Source of the DNA: Pisaster brevispinus
Lineage: Eukaryota > Echinodermata > Asteroidea > Forcipulatida > Asteriidae
Length of the DNA: 64,000 nucleotides
Assembly: GCA_023634235.1 (NCBI GenBank)
Contig: JAMKCF010000019.1
Coordinates: 3,968,001-4,032,000, forward strand
Reading direction: 5' to 3'
Below, piece by piece: positions 51,505-54,506 of this stretch. The translations under genes and the position numbers were made by a program. Below the pieces are notes generated by a model. The model saw nothing but the letters and a program-made list of their open reading frames with translations. It had not been told where the DNA came from and ran no database searches. Numbering within the stretch: the first letter of the stretch is position 1; every line of letters starts with the position of its first letter.

Positions 51505-51999
51505 CTTTGCTGTTGCTGTTGTTGCTTCTGCTGCTGCTGCCGTTGTGAATGTTGTTGTTGATGTTGTTGCTGCTGCTGCTGCTGCTGTTGCTCTTGTTGC
51601 CTGTTGCTTCTACAGCTGCCACTGCTATACACAGTGCTGTAGTTGCTGTCGCTGTTGATGTTGTCTGTCGTTGTGCATGTTTGCTGTTTTTTGACTAGTC
51701 ATATTGTCTTTGTTCTTGTTCTAATTTTCTTTCCCAGCTATGACTTAATGAAGAGTTGCTGGAAAGAATCCCCAAGGAATCGATGCTCTTTCCAGCAGGT
51801 AATCAAAGTACTCAACGAGGTAATGGCAATAATGGCAGGAAATTCTTTTCCATTGGATTCAGAAGAGCCAGGATGTACTGCAGAGGGTGCGGGGTATCTT
51901 ATCCCAATGGAAACAATGAAGGGACATTCTTCCGCCGGTGTGGGGAAATCCCGTGGGAAAATTGGGTACGTCAATGTTACTACAGAGATGTGGAAGTAA
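16144..51999 (+). CDS. MET: Receptor tyrosine kinase: complete plexin-type ectodomain with MET-family kinase (27 coding exons)
   Basis: Join of 27 exons, each listed separately, giving about 1612 residues with every exon phase matching the next. Layout by residue: signal peptide 1-25; Sema 26 to about 455; PSI1 463-513; IPT1 to about 612; PSI2 613-648; IPT2 to about 768; PSI3 770-822; IPT3 827-918; IPT4 919-1003; IPT5 1004-1125; IPT6 1126-1190; membrane span 1196-1220; kinase about 1294-1556; tail to 1612. Kinase residues present are GQGAFG (1301-1306), Lys1327, Glu1344, HRD 1417-1419, DFG 1437-1439 and APE 1465-1467. The paired tyrosines 1449-1450 and tail Y1603VNV match MET. Three PSI and six IPT match plexins, not vertebrate MET. 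No plexin GAP domain follows. The ATG at 16144 was chosen for its ACCATGG context and the signal peptide; an in-frame ATG at 16087 is upstream. Confidence 0.92.
17191..18626 (+). other. MET: Receptor intron 1
   Basis: It holds a G-run near 17380 and a foldback repeat at 17490-17630 that also occurs at 54995-55160. No alternative exon was recognised. Confidence 0.7.
17490..17630. mobile_element. Foldback MITE GGAAAAATTTCCATATCTG, copy 1
   Basis: The left end CTGGAAAAATTTCCATATCTG and CACTGCCAGTTTTTCATT-like bases are mirrored by the right end GTGAAAAAGTGGCAGTCGGAAAC. The second copy at 54995-55160 shares both ends and the AAAGATATTGC-like interior. Confidence 0.55.
18627..18815 (+). CDS. MET: Receptor exon 2: Sema, late blades
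   Basis: 63 codons, phase 0 to 0, after acceptor TTTTTTGCAG. It contains LYRYANNP and the Sema signature [13 protein letters not shown], which in plexins and MET precedes the last blades. The donor is the unusual GTTCGT, and no better site keeps the frame. Confidence 0.9.
20310..20462 (+). repeat. GAGGCCAAGGCC hexamer-type array 1
   Basis: Degenerate tandem GAGGCC/AAGGCC units with interspersed GAGTCA strings. It gives Arg/Pro-rich open frames that should not be read as protein. Confidence 0.7.
20599..20992. mobile_element. MITE with TIR AGGGACACGTTGCCTT, copy 1
   Basis: Begins AGGGACACGTTGCCTT and ends AAGGCAACGTGTCCCT, perfect 16-bp inverted termini. The interior is also partly palindromic around CCATTTTGTACG...CCACAAAATGG and TTTTACTTCGTGGAC/GTTCACGAAGTAAAA. 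Related, more diverged copies lie at 41457-41593 and 45048-45421. Non-coding. Confidence 0.75.
21355..21512 (+). repeat. GAGGCCAAGGCC hexamer-type array 2
   Basis: A second array in the same orientation as the one at 20.3 kb, reading GGCCTCGA on the outer parts and GAGGCCGAGGCC inside. The outer parts can pair with the inner ones. Confidence 0.65.
21598..22010 (+). repeat. Tandem duplication about 310 bp apart
   Basis: The segment CCGCTGGTTCATGCGGTCG...GAACTAGAGGGTG at 21604-21662 recurs at 21916-21974 as CTGCTGGTACATGCAGTCG...GAACTAGAGGGTG. Diverged by about one base in ten. Confidence 0.5.
22376..22501 (+). CDS. MET: Receptor exon 3: last Sema blade
   Basis: 42 codons, phase 0 to 0, acceptor CTCGATCAG, donor GTGAAT. 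The [18 protein letters not shown] segment corresponds to the plexin/MET strand just before the PSI domain. Confidence 0.9.
22605..22795 (+). repeat. Minisatellite with AAGTCGAC units
   Basis: Four units of about 52-54 bp, each with CAAGTCGAC, then CAAANNAAGATGTCGAC and TATACCTGAT. It lies in intron 3. The open frame through it is a repeat product. Confidence 0.65.
23007..23110 (+). CDS. MET: Receptor exon 4: Sema end and start of PSI1
   Basis: 104 nt, ends in phase 2 before donor GTAAGA. It reads [20 protein letters not shown] and then WC, the canonical PSI motif C-x5-C-x2-C with the YCGWC signature. Confidence 0.94.
23288..23714. mobile_element. Foldback element with CACTGCCGCGGAGTGAG arms
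   Basis: The outer ends GTTTGCGGTAACACCATGTG and its complement at 23695-23714 pair. Inner arms pair through AATTCGGGAGACTAC, AAAGAACTGTCCTGCTTATT and TTAACTTCACTGCCGCGGAG, around a centre near 23540. The arms carry a small inserted difference. Intronic (intron 4) and non-coding. Confidence 0.7.
24094..24226 (+). CDS. MET: Receptor exon 5: end of PSI1 and start of IPT1
   Basis: 133 nt, acceptor TTTCTAACTGCAG, donor GTGAGC. It completes PSI1 (KCTRSVEC, NEIQC) and begins IPT1 ([18 protein letters not shown]). It restores phase 0. Confidence 0.92.
24553..24778. mobile_element. GGGTCA/TGACCC MITE, copy 1
   Basis: Contains CCCGGGTCAGAATTGACCCGG at the left and TGACCCAGAAATGGGTCAAG toward the right, ending AAAACTTTAGAGTG. 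It lies in intron 5. One of five copies in the window. Confidence 0.6.
24846..25002 (+). CDS. MET: Receptor exon 6: IPT1 core
   Basis: 157 nt, phase 0 to 1. [19 protein letters not shown] and NTVACYIPG follow the plexin IPT1 pattern of a YxCxF cysteine paired with a later C. Donor GTACAT. Confidence 0.9.
25893..25932 (-). ncRNA. Hammerhead-like ribozyme core motif
   Basis: Minus strand reads CTGACGA, A, GGTCC, loop GGATT, GGATC, then GAAAGC. This matches CUGANGA, a 5-bp helix II and GAAA of a hammerhead core, but with one extra base before the helix. Such ribozymes are known at the ends of Penelope-like elements, which fits the location. The extra base makes activity uncertain. Confidence 0.4.
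26549..26797 (-). pseudogene. GIY-YIG endonuclease remnant of Penelope-like element
   Basis: An 82-codon open stretch beginning [17 protein letters not shown]. The YVGET segment just upstream supplies the second half of the GIY-YIG signature (YxGET). The conserved His, the RKxRExxWI motif and the C-terminal PFGLN are present. It lacks its own start and most of the parent protein, so it is a fragment inside the element. Confidence 0.8.
26877..27159 (+). mobile_element. tRNA-like SINE unit 1 (283 bp)
   Basis: Begins AAGGTGATCCCGTGGCTGCC and ends GTTTCCCTTGTGGTTCAT. It holds a tRNA-like part at 27019-27091. It is flanked by identical 36-bp segments (26841-26876 and 27160-27195) that are part of the host Penelope-like reading frame, so they look like a duplicated target. 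Confidence 0.75.
27019..27091 (+). tRNA. tRNA-like pol III head, copy 1 (likely pseudo-tRNA)
   Basis: 73 nt. Acceptor stem GGCTGGA/TCCAGTC, D-stem GCTC/GAGC, A box TAGCTCAGTTGG and B box GGTTCAAGTCC are intact. The anticodon arm CCGGT-ACGTTAA-TCTGG would present GTT (Asn), but position 33 is C instead of the near-universal U, the 31/39 pair is T-T, and one T-stem pair mismatches. The body otherwise resembles tRNA-Lys. It is repeated inside SINE units, so it is probably not a decoding tRNA. Confidence 0.55.
27196..27478 (+). mobile_element. tRNA-like SINE unit 2 (283 bp)
   Basis: Essentially identical to unit 1 at a 319-bp period, again followed by the 36-bp linker (27479-27514). After that the Penelope-like frame resumes. 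Confidence 0.75.
27338..27410 (+). tRNA. tRNA-like pol III head, copy 2 (likely pseudo-tRNA)
   Basis: Same sequence as copy 1, including C33 and the ACGTTAA anticodon loop. Confidence 0.55.
27988..28306 (+). mobile_element. tRNA-like SINE unit 3 plus linker
   Basis: A third 283-bp unit followed by the same 36-bp linker (28271-28306). The linker belongs to the first locus, so the pair at 27988-28600 was probably copied from it as a dimer. Confidence 0.72.
28130..28202 (+). tRNA. tRNA-like pol III head, copy 3 (likely pseudo-tRNA)
   Basis: As copy 1 with one change: the anticodon-stem 3' side is TCCGG, restoring a G-C pair with CCGGT. C33 is kept. Confidence 0.55.
28307..28650 (+). mobile_element. 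tRNA-like SINE unit 4 with disrupted 3' part
   Basis: Starts as the other units but after AAACTATTTA is interrupted by a (TA)n hairpin and a partial repeat of TTCAAACCCGAACTATTT. It then ends CAGTTTCCCTTGTGGTTCAT before a (TA)n tract. Confidence 0.7.
28449..28521 (+). tRNA. tRNA-like pol III head, copy 4 (likely pseudo-tRNA)
   Basis: As copy 3 except GCCGTTA in place of GCCGGTA at the anticodon-stem 5' side. C33 and loop ACGTTAA are kept. Confidence 0.5.
28652..28900. repeat. (TA)n tracts and inverted copy of the Penelope end
   Basis: Two (TA)n tracts (28652-28684 and 28853-28900) bracket 28686-28850. That segment is the reverse complement of 25925-26110, with shared CTCTGATTGG, TATATTTTCCCGC and GGATACTCTCCCTTAATC-type strings. 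It matches the inverted terminal repeats known for some Penelope-like copies. Confidence 0.6.
29136..29232 (+). CDS. MET: Receptor exon 7: end of IPT1, start of PSI2
   Basis: 97 nt after [25 protein letters not shown] then [11 protein letters not shown] matches the plexin DHVxVxLxV...FxFYxC segment that links IPT1 to PSI2. No such segment exists in vertebrate MET. It ends in phase 2 before GTAGGT. Confidence 0.92.
29313..29945 (+). repeat. 61-bp minisatellite, about 10 copies
   Basis: Unit GAATTTGAAACTTTGCATGG, then TGGAGATGCAATCTAGTAAG, then GTTTGCAATAACATATGATT. Central copies are nearly identical, outer copies diverged. It lies in intron 7. Confidence 0.8.
30000..30180 (+). repeat. Penelope-end-like repeat with GATCGAAACGTCGAG
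   Basis: Contains CTGAAGATGATC, an 11-base loop, then GATCGAAACGTCGAG, a second hammerhead-like arrangement. GGTTCTTTCCGAAACAACCA follows. The 3' half matches the first 110 bases of the window. Confidence 0.45.
30222..30560 (+). repeat. Two diverged copies of a roughly 140-bp segment
   Basis: TTTCAGTTTAAAGTTTGTTG...AGATTGACGTCAATTGTGCT (30232-30340) recurs as TTCCTGTTTAAAGTTTATTG...AGATTGACGTCAATTGTGCT (30413-30526). Confidence 0.55.
30770..30884 (+). CDS. MET: Receptor exon 8: PSI2
   Basis: 115 nt, acceptor [29 protein letters not shown] is a textbook plexin PSI2 (CxxC-x6-CxWC-x5-C). The 3' end is set by frame: only GTTGGT at 30885 gives phase 0 into exon 9. The better-looking GTATTA at 30892 would break the frame. 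The donor choice is therefore less certain than the exon. Confidence 0.85.
31026..33030 (+). repeat. 59-bp minisatellite, about 34 copies, in intron 8
   Basis: Unit CAGACATAGTAGCATGTCTA, AAAACACGAGTGGAGCACGA, then GTGGGTGACGGGGTGTATT. Two main variants are interspersed (GGAGCACG...GTATT and GAAGCATG...GTGTT) and alternate over 31.6-32.2 kb. AGACAT-AGTAGC-ATGTCT forms a 6-bp hairpin in every unit. Period 59 keeps shifting frame, so no protein is encoded. Confidence 0.92.
33036..33245. mobile_element. GGGTCA/TGACCC MITE, copy 2
   Basis: Directly abuts the minisatellite. It has GACCCATTTCTGGGTCA toward the left and GGGTCAATTTTGACCCGGGA at the right. Confidence 0.6.
34195..34400 (+). pseudogene. 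LINE reverse-transcriptase remnant
   Basis: Short pieces in different frames read [12 protein letters not shown] and LRELHWLPI, resembling the QxxxARLV...LxxLHWLPV segment of non-LTR retrotransposon tails. Frameshifted and truncated. Confidence 0.5.
34667..34801 (+). CDS. MET: Receptor exon 9: IPT2, first part
   Basis: 45 codons, phase 0 to 0, acceptor TCTTTCTAG, donor [23 protein letters not shown] and then VAVSNLPD match the plexin CPQ...ILIPV...LxxxNLP block after PSI2. Confidence 0.92.
34885..35140 (+). pseudogene. LINE C-terminal remnant
   Basis: In the + frame [20 protein letters not shown] then GSLTNT, resembling the WxGHVxR...LxxxxxxG tail typical of non-LTR retrotransposons. It overlaps the start of intron 9. 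No intact reading frame. Confidence 0.5.
35650..35745 (+). CDS. MET: Receptor exon 10: IPT2, middle
   Basis: 32 codons, phase 0 to 0, acceptor TCATGTTAG, donor [25 protein letters not shown] then IIKC corresponds to the plexin FxCxV...VxC disulfide pair. Confidence 0.92.
36055..36151 (+). CDS. MET: Receptor exon 11: IPT2, end
   Basis: 97 nt, acceptor CTTAAAAAG, donor [26 protein letters not shown] matches the plexin YxYE...LxVxW segment leading to PSI3. Confidence 0.92.
36235..36400 (+). repeat. GCGGGCGAATTACTATTTT tandem repeat
   Basis: About seven units of 22-24 bp, GGGCGAATTACTATTTTGCG, with small changes. It lies in intron 11. The Arg/Ile-rich minus-strand frame is a repeat artefact. 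Confidence 0.8.
36823..37004 (+). CDS. MET: Receptor exon 12: PSI3
   Basis: 182 nt, acceptor TCCTTTTTGCAG, donor [26 protein letters not shown] then [10 protein letters not shown] is the third PSI, close to plexin LYKCxxxxxSCxxCLxAxxxxxCxWC. It ends PAPHLEK in phase 0. Confidence 0.94.
37762..37916 (+). CDS. MET: Receptor exon 13: IPT3, first half
   Basis: 155 nt, acceptor [30 protein letters not shown] is the canonical IPT opening (P-x-SGP-x-EGxT-x-ITIxGxN). The C of VGQQPC is the conserved mid-domain cysteine. It ends in phase 2. Confidence 0.94.
38372..38492 (+). CDS. MET: Receptor exon 14: IPT3, second half
   Basis: 121 nt, acceptor TTTCAATACAG, donor [18 protein letters not shown] supplies the partner cysteine (IxCxT/SP pattern), and VDFIYT is the closing strand. 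Confidence 0.9.
38820..39010. repeat. AATAATAAT...TATATAGCGCATTACATC repeat
   Basis: A (AAT)n run followed by TATATAGCGCATTACATCAA and AATGCACTTTACAT, a segment type that also forms the tail of the SINE at 3325. Short, non-coding, in intron 14. Confidence 0.45.
39333..39472 (+). CDS. MET: Receptor exon 15: IPT4, first half
   Basis: 140 nt, acceptor TTTTTATGGTAG, donor [26 protein letters not shown] then [10 protein letters not shown] is a standard IPT opening. It ends in phase 2. Confidence 0.92.
39482..39905. repeat. Array of GGCGTTATAACGCC palindromes inside a foldback element
   Basis: The outer ends GTACGGTGGCTGATATCCGCC...CACTTTTTCA and the mirrored TGAAAAAGTGTGTTG...GGCGGAAATCAGCCACCGTA pair. 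Between them about 18 units of TACGGCGTTATAACGCCCTA occur, first mostly as TACGGC..GCCCTA and after about 39690 mostly in the opposite sense. It lies in intron 15. Confidence 0.8.
39952..40140. mobile_element. MITE with GAGCTCTGGAAGTGCCATCC ends, copy 1
   Basis: Left end GGAGCTCTGGAAGTGCCATC and right end GATGGCACTTCC-like AATGGCACTTCCAAAGCTCC are inverted copies. Inside, AGATCTCAGGATGTCATCATCC-type motifs are repeated in both senses. The longer copy is at 43104-43507. Confidence 0.65.
40457..40621 (+). CDS. MET: Receptor exon 16: IPT4 end and IPT5 start
   Basis: 165 nt, acceptor ATGATACAG, donor GTAAGT. It closes IPT4 ([18 protein letters not shown]) and opens IPT5 ([12 protein letters not shown]). 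An internal AAG/GTAATC at 40586 also keeps frame but would remove the IPT5 start, so the longer form was chosen. Confidence 0.88.
41106..41217 (+). CDS. MET: Receptor exon 17: IPT5
   Basis: 112 nt, acceptor TTTTAATGACAG, donor [19 protein letters not shown] is the IPT GGxxLTxxGxxL strand. It ends in phase 0. Confidence 0.9.
41457..41593. mobile_element. MITE AGGGGCACGTTGCCTT family, short copy 2
   Basis: Ends GGGGCAAACTGCCTTC and GCCCAATCCAAAAGCAACAT, related to the element at 20599. The interior is deleted. It lies in intron 17. Confidence 0.5.
42329..42544 (+). CDS. MET: Receptor exon 18: IPT5 end, link to IPT6
   Basis: 72 codons, phase 0 to 0, acceptor CTACACCACAG, donor [23 protein letters not shown] is the conserved IxCxSP loop. 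FSYCLDPTF then corresponds to the plexin YxxDPxF opening of the last IPT. Confidence 0.92.
43104..43507. mobile_element. MITE with GAGCTCTGGAAGTGCCATCC ends, copy 2
   Basis: Left GCTACGTAGTTCTGGAAGTG and right AGAGCTCCGTAGCTAAG are inverted termini. The interior repeats GATGTCATCATCC/GGATGACGACATC motifs at least five times. It ends about 50 bp before receptor exon 19. Confidence 0.7.
43557..43697 (+). CDS. MET: Receptor exon 19: IPT6
   Basis: 47 codons, phase 0 to 0, donor [27 protein letters not shown] and LLKCTLP match the plexin GxxLN...VxVGxxxCxV...LxCxxP pattern. The acceptor GTTGTTGAAG has a poor pyrimidine tract, but the frame supports it. Confidence 0.88.
43860..44930 (+). pseudogene. 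LINE (CR1/L2/jockey-like) reverse-transcriptase 3' remnant
   Basis: Frames read [46 protein letters not shown] and [20 protein letters not shown] with in-frame stops. This is the end of a non-LTR reverse transcriptase followed by its C-terminal region. The tail is (ATGA)n near 44925. The + frame at 44374-44667 is a piece of it. Inserted in intron 19 in sense. Confidence 0.8.
45048..45421. mobile_element. MITE AGGGGCACGTTGCCTT family, copy 3
   Basis: Left AGGGGCACGTTCATTTTGG and right GATTCGAAGGCAATTTGC ends. The central palindrome CTGCTATTTTGTGGA...ACAAAATGGCAGAC matches the interior of the element at 20599. It lies in intron 19. Confidence 0.55.
45632..45839 (+). CDS. MET: Receptor exon 20: stalk end, membrane span, juxtamembrane
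   Basis: 208 nt, acceptor [28 protein letters not shown] is the plexin VxxGN...xIGxVxY end of IPT6. A hydrophobic span (residues 1196-1220: [20 protein letters not shown] then AILAA) and a basic stop-transfer [10 protein letters not shown] follow. It ends in phase 1 before GTACAA. The switch from plexin-like to MET-like sequence lies just after this exon. Confidence 0.92.
46246..46396. repeat. Short inverted repeat with G-run
   Basis: ACTGATTAGTCTTGGTGGAAGACC pairs with GGTCTACCACCAAGACTATT. The loop contains a 15-18 base G run and TAGCGCCCTCTC. It lies in intron 20. Confidence 0.45.
46410..46562. mobile_element. GGGTCA/TGACCC MITE, copy 3
   Basis: ACTCAGAATTGACTCGAATT at the left and TGACCCTGAAATGGGTTAAA with CCCGAGTTT at the right. 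It lies in intron 20. Confidence 0.5.
46901..47071 (+). CDS. MET: Receptor exon 21: juxtamembrane and kinase start
   Basis: 171 nt, acceptor TTAAATGTCAG, donor GTAAGC. It carries a basic RRAS motif (1255-1258) and the pre-kinase segment ending [13 protein letters not shown], whose GxG is the first half of the nucleotide-binding loop. No Cbl-type DYR juxtamembrane tyrosine is seen. Confidence 0.92.
47567..47700. repeat. GCTTAGCACAAAA hairpin repeat, copy
   Basis: TTAGCTTAGCACAAAACTATTTTACCAG at the left and CAGCTCTATGAAATTGC at the right match the family at 6127. It lies in intron 21. Confidence 0.5.
47763..47846 (+). CDS. MET: Receptor exon 22: kinase Gly loop and beta-3 lysine
   Basis: 84 nt, phase 1 to 1, donor [18 protein letters not shown] completes the Gly-rich loop, and VTVK holds the ATP-binding lysine (Lys1327). 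Confidence 0.93.
47997..48181 (+). CDS. MET: Receptor exon 23: kinase N-lobe, alpha-C and hinge
   Basis: 185 nt, acceptor CACCTCTCAAAG, donor [26 protein letters not shown] and [15 protein letters not shown] closely follow MET (FLTEGIIMKxFxHPNVLxLLG...VLPYMxxGDLRxFxR), and mark the family as MET/RON rather than another receptor kinase. Confidence 0.95.
48297..49085. repeat. Hairpin repeat split by a roughly 550-bp insertion
   Basis: The left half (GCCGAATTTTATAGAGCTGC to GTTACCAGCTAAACTACTGT, 48297-48390) and right half (ACATGTACAACTTGTGACTG to GCAGCTCTATGAAATTGGGC, 48985-49082) are the two arms of one family member. The insert (about 48404-48965) has TATACGAGAGGCG and CGTTTCGGCC strings and no recognised coding capacity. 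It lies in intron 23. Confidence 0.55.
49454..49554 (+). CDS. MET: Receptor exon 24: kinase catalytic loop
   Basis: 101 nt, donor [26 protein letters not shown] then ARNCL contains the complete HRDLAARN catalytic loop. The acceptor CGTGTGAAG is weak, but frame and homology fix it. Confidence 0.93.
49677..49782. repeat. Imperfect inverted repeat
   Basis: GGTCGGTGGCTGGCCGTTGTTAATGG pairs imperfectly with CCATTAGCTAACAGCGGTCAGCC. It lies in intron 24 and is non-coding. Confidence 0.35.
50394..50520. mobile_element. GGGTCA/TGACCC MITE, copy 4
   Basis: CACTCTGACCCATTTCTGGG at the left and GGGTCAATTCTGACCCAGGA with TTTTTTTAGAGTG at the right. It lies just upstream of kinase exon 25 in intron 24. 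Confidence 0.65.
50652..50814 (+). CDS. MET: Receptor exon 25: kinase activation segment
   Basis: 163 nt, acceptor GTTCTTTCAAG, donor [26 protein letters not shown] keeps DFG and the paired tyrosines (1449-1450) equivalent to the MET twin tyrosines. [10 protein letters not shown] contains the APE motif. Confidence 0.95.
51252..51388 (+). CDS. MET: Receptor exon 26: kinase C-lobe
   Basis: 137 nt, acceptor TTATCCTCAG, donor [26 protein letters not shown] is the tyrosine-kinase C-lobe signature. It ends in phase 2. Confidence 0.95.
51441..51670 (+). repeat. TTG/CTG trinucleotide tract in the last intron
   Basis: GTTT and GTT runs lead into (CTG)8-type stretches and mixed TTG/CTG over about 200 bp, ending about 70 bp before receptor exon 27. 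The Cys-rich and Ala-rich frames reported across it are low-complexity artefacts. Confidence 0.85.
51738..51999 (+). CDS. MET: Receptor exon 27: kinase end and signalling tail
   Basis: 262 nt including TAA at 51997-51999, acceptor [32 protein letters not shown] is the final kinase helix (CWxxxPxxRxxF). The roughly 55-residue tail has GYLIPMETM and [14 protein letters not shown] is identical to the second docking tyrosine of vertebrate MET, a Grb2-type YxNx site. The MET YVHV motif is not seen. Confidence 0.94.
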
Positions 52000-53330
52000 T
52001 GTCAGACGAGGACGCATTCACAAAGATTTCCAGACACTGTTGGGTCTTCAGACATCTAGACTGAGGAGTCGTAGGTGCTCGCAAGACCATCAAACAACAT
52101 CAAATGCAACCCTCGGTGTACAGGCAATTGTTTGTGTTCACTGCTCCTAAAAAAATGGAATAATCCCCTTCCTTGTATCAGGCAACCATTTTCACTTGAT
52201 GTATTTAACCCCAAGTAAGAAACCAATTTATTTACGGGTTAATTATTTCTAGTAGGCCTTAAGTGTAATTTGTATTTTGTTCTCTACATTTTTTGTTTTT
52301 GTAACGCGCAGTAGGTGTTGCGTAATATAAATGTCAAATCTTCTTAGAATTATTAATAGGTGAAGATGAGAGGGTAAATTGATTCTAAGTCCAAATAATT
52401 ACAGTTAAACAATATCGTGTTTTCATCGTAATTTTTGTTACTAAGACTAACCGTTTATACTATTTTTCCAATTACAATGTCACTGATGACAAACAAAGTT
52501 ATTAGTTCAATTTAATTAAAGGTCGTCAAAAAAAGAAAACAAAAATAACTGTTTTTATCATGTCTGGGAGTTAACTGTTCTAATCATGTACATGTACTTG
52601 AAATAAGTAGGGCCTAGTTAAAATGTAGTTGTGACCTTAGAAATGTATTTTATCATTAATGAACTTTAAATATAAAAATATATTACAGTTTTACCGCTAT
52701 GATCCGCTTTTATCGAAGTAAATTCTTTTACCTGATCATCAAGATGCTTAACTTTCACCAAAAAAAAAATATCTATCAATGACCAGCTCTCCCGGAATTC
52801 CCATAGGAATTGTACAGCAATTATTTATCATTGGGGCTAATGGACACTGCTAAGTGAATTGAACCATATGGTTTTCAGATGGCTTCTCTATAGACTTGTA
52901 CAGGGCTCAGAGCACTGCCCTGGTTGTTTATGTTGATGATTGAGTAGGATGGTGTTTCAGGGATTAGTTAGACCATGGAGCTAAATAGCTCTATGGTTAT
53001 GACCCTATGAGAAGATGGTAAGAGATTTTGATGTTCTTCCTATTTTGTGTAAACAAAGTGTGAAGTAAAATGGTATACAATCTACACAAAGACAAATGTG
53101 GGCTCATCTATAAAAAAAATTATGCTTGAATATGATTGATTTAGTCAAAGGGTCTATATCTAAAGGTTTTGGGCCATTTGGAAGTAATTGGGTTCTCCAC
53201 AAAACAAATTTACACGTAAATACAAACGGACTGTTGACTGCAGTCCGATGGCATAAGCGTGTATACATTTTATGATGGGGTCACGAAGGGTTAACGTCAT
53301 AAAAGTATTATAATAACAAAACAATTCTAG
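52000..53330 (+). other. MET: Receptor 3' UTR and downstream flank
   Basis: The sequence becomes AT-rich after the stop. No canonical AATAAA was found soon after; an ATTAAA variant near 52513 is a possible polyadenylation signal. The cleavage site is therefore unknown. Confidence 0.4.
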
Positions 53331-54002
53331 ATGATAAAAAAACACTGGAGTGAGCACTGGTACACTAAGCCATGGTACAAATTGATGTATTTTACTGTCA
53401 AAGTCCTTGGTTTTATAGAATGGATCATTTTACATACATCTAAGAGGGGATCAGTTCCCAGAGTTGTGTACTTTCTTTTATACGTATATTTGTTAGGGGC
53501 TGAAACATGTTTTCACTCATTCACACTTCGTGCAATTGTTAGATTGATCCATCTGTTCTTCGTAGCAGGCTTGCCAGATGTCTTGCTGACAGCCTGTGAT
53601 AGGTTCAGTAGTTTCCAACACTCCTACCCCTGCAAATCAAACTTTGTTGGCTTACTTGGGAACCAGGATCTAGTGGAACCTTCCGGTATGTATGTAATTT
53701 CTATGGTTACTCTTGCAGTTAAACAACCTTCAAACAAGCACAAACAATGGAATTATTTACCATATAATATCAGTAGTTTCCAACACTCCTACCCCTGCAA
53801 ATCAAACTTTGTTGGCTTACTTGGGAACCAGGATCTAGTGGAACCTTCCGGTATGTATGTAATTTCTATGGTTACTCTTGCAGTTAAACAACCTTCAAAC
53901 AAGCACAAACAATGGAATTATTTACCATATAATATATTTTTAAAAGTGGCAAAGACTGAACTGAACAGTGTTTGTCATCTATGTGAGACTTTACAATGCT
54001 AG
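53331..54002 (+). other. Open frame spanning an exact 165-bp tandem duplication
   Basis: Residues SFQHSYPCKSNFVGLLGNQD and the following 35 are repeated identically (53606-53770 and 53771-53935). The period is 55 codons, so the frame stays open, which inflates the ORF to 223 codons. No domain recognised. Upstream residues look like untranslated AT-rich DNA. Most likely a recent non-coding duplication. Confidence 0.4.
53606..53935 (+). repeat. 165-bp perfect tandem duplication
   Basis: Two copies starting CAGTAGTTTCCAACACTCC and ending CCATATAATAT with no differences seen. It is recent, or possibly an assembly duplication. Confidence 0.85.
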
Positions 54003-54315
54003 GTGGCAGCAGACATAAACGGTCATCGTTTCTGCAGTTCTCTCTGTTAGTCAATTGCCACGAGCGTCCCCAGAAGTCTCGAAATGCTACTACATTGAAA
54101 ATAAGCTGAATTTGTAACTAACATTAACAAACTAATAATTTAGAATGCAAGCACAGTATAAACACAATACAATAGCATCGTTAAACACTAACAGCATCTA
54201 AATTTCGGCAGCTTTTAATATGTGAACTGTGTACAAATTAATAATTGTGTAAAGTGTGTGTATGTAAAGGCATTACTTACTCACGGTTTGTGCAAAGGCC
54301 CAATGAACTACGCCT

Positions 54316-54506
54316 ACACTCTGAATACTTCAGGGTCAGACTTGACCTAGATCTGGGTCAGAATTGACCTGGATCCTGGTCCCGTAGGGCCTGACCCAAA
54401 TCTTGATCAGTTTGACCCAGAACAGGGTCAAAATGACGCAGAAAAAAGGTTAAAACTCTCATTTTTAATCACTTTCCGGGTCAATTCTGACCCGAGAGTT
54501 TTTCGA
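54316..54506. mobile_element. GGGTCA/TGACCC MITE, copy 5
   Basis: ACACTCTGAATACTTCAGGG at the left and GGGTCAATTCTGACCCGAGA with GTTTTTCG at the right, with at least four further GGGTCA/TGACCC strings inside. Best preserved of the five. Confidence 0.65.

Noticed and set aside
51349..51658. Cys-rich, Val/Ala-rich and Ser/Asn-rich frames
   Set aside because: All three are readings of the same TTG/CTG tract.
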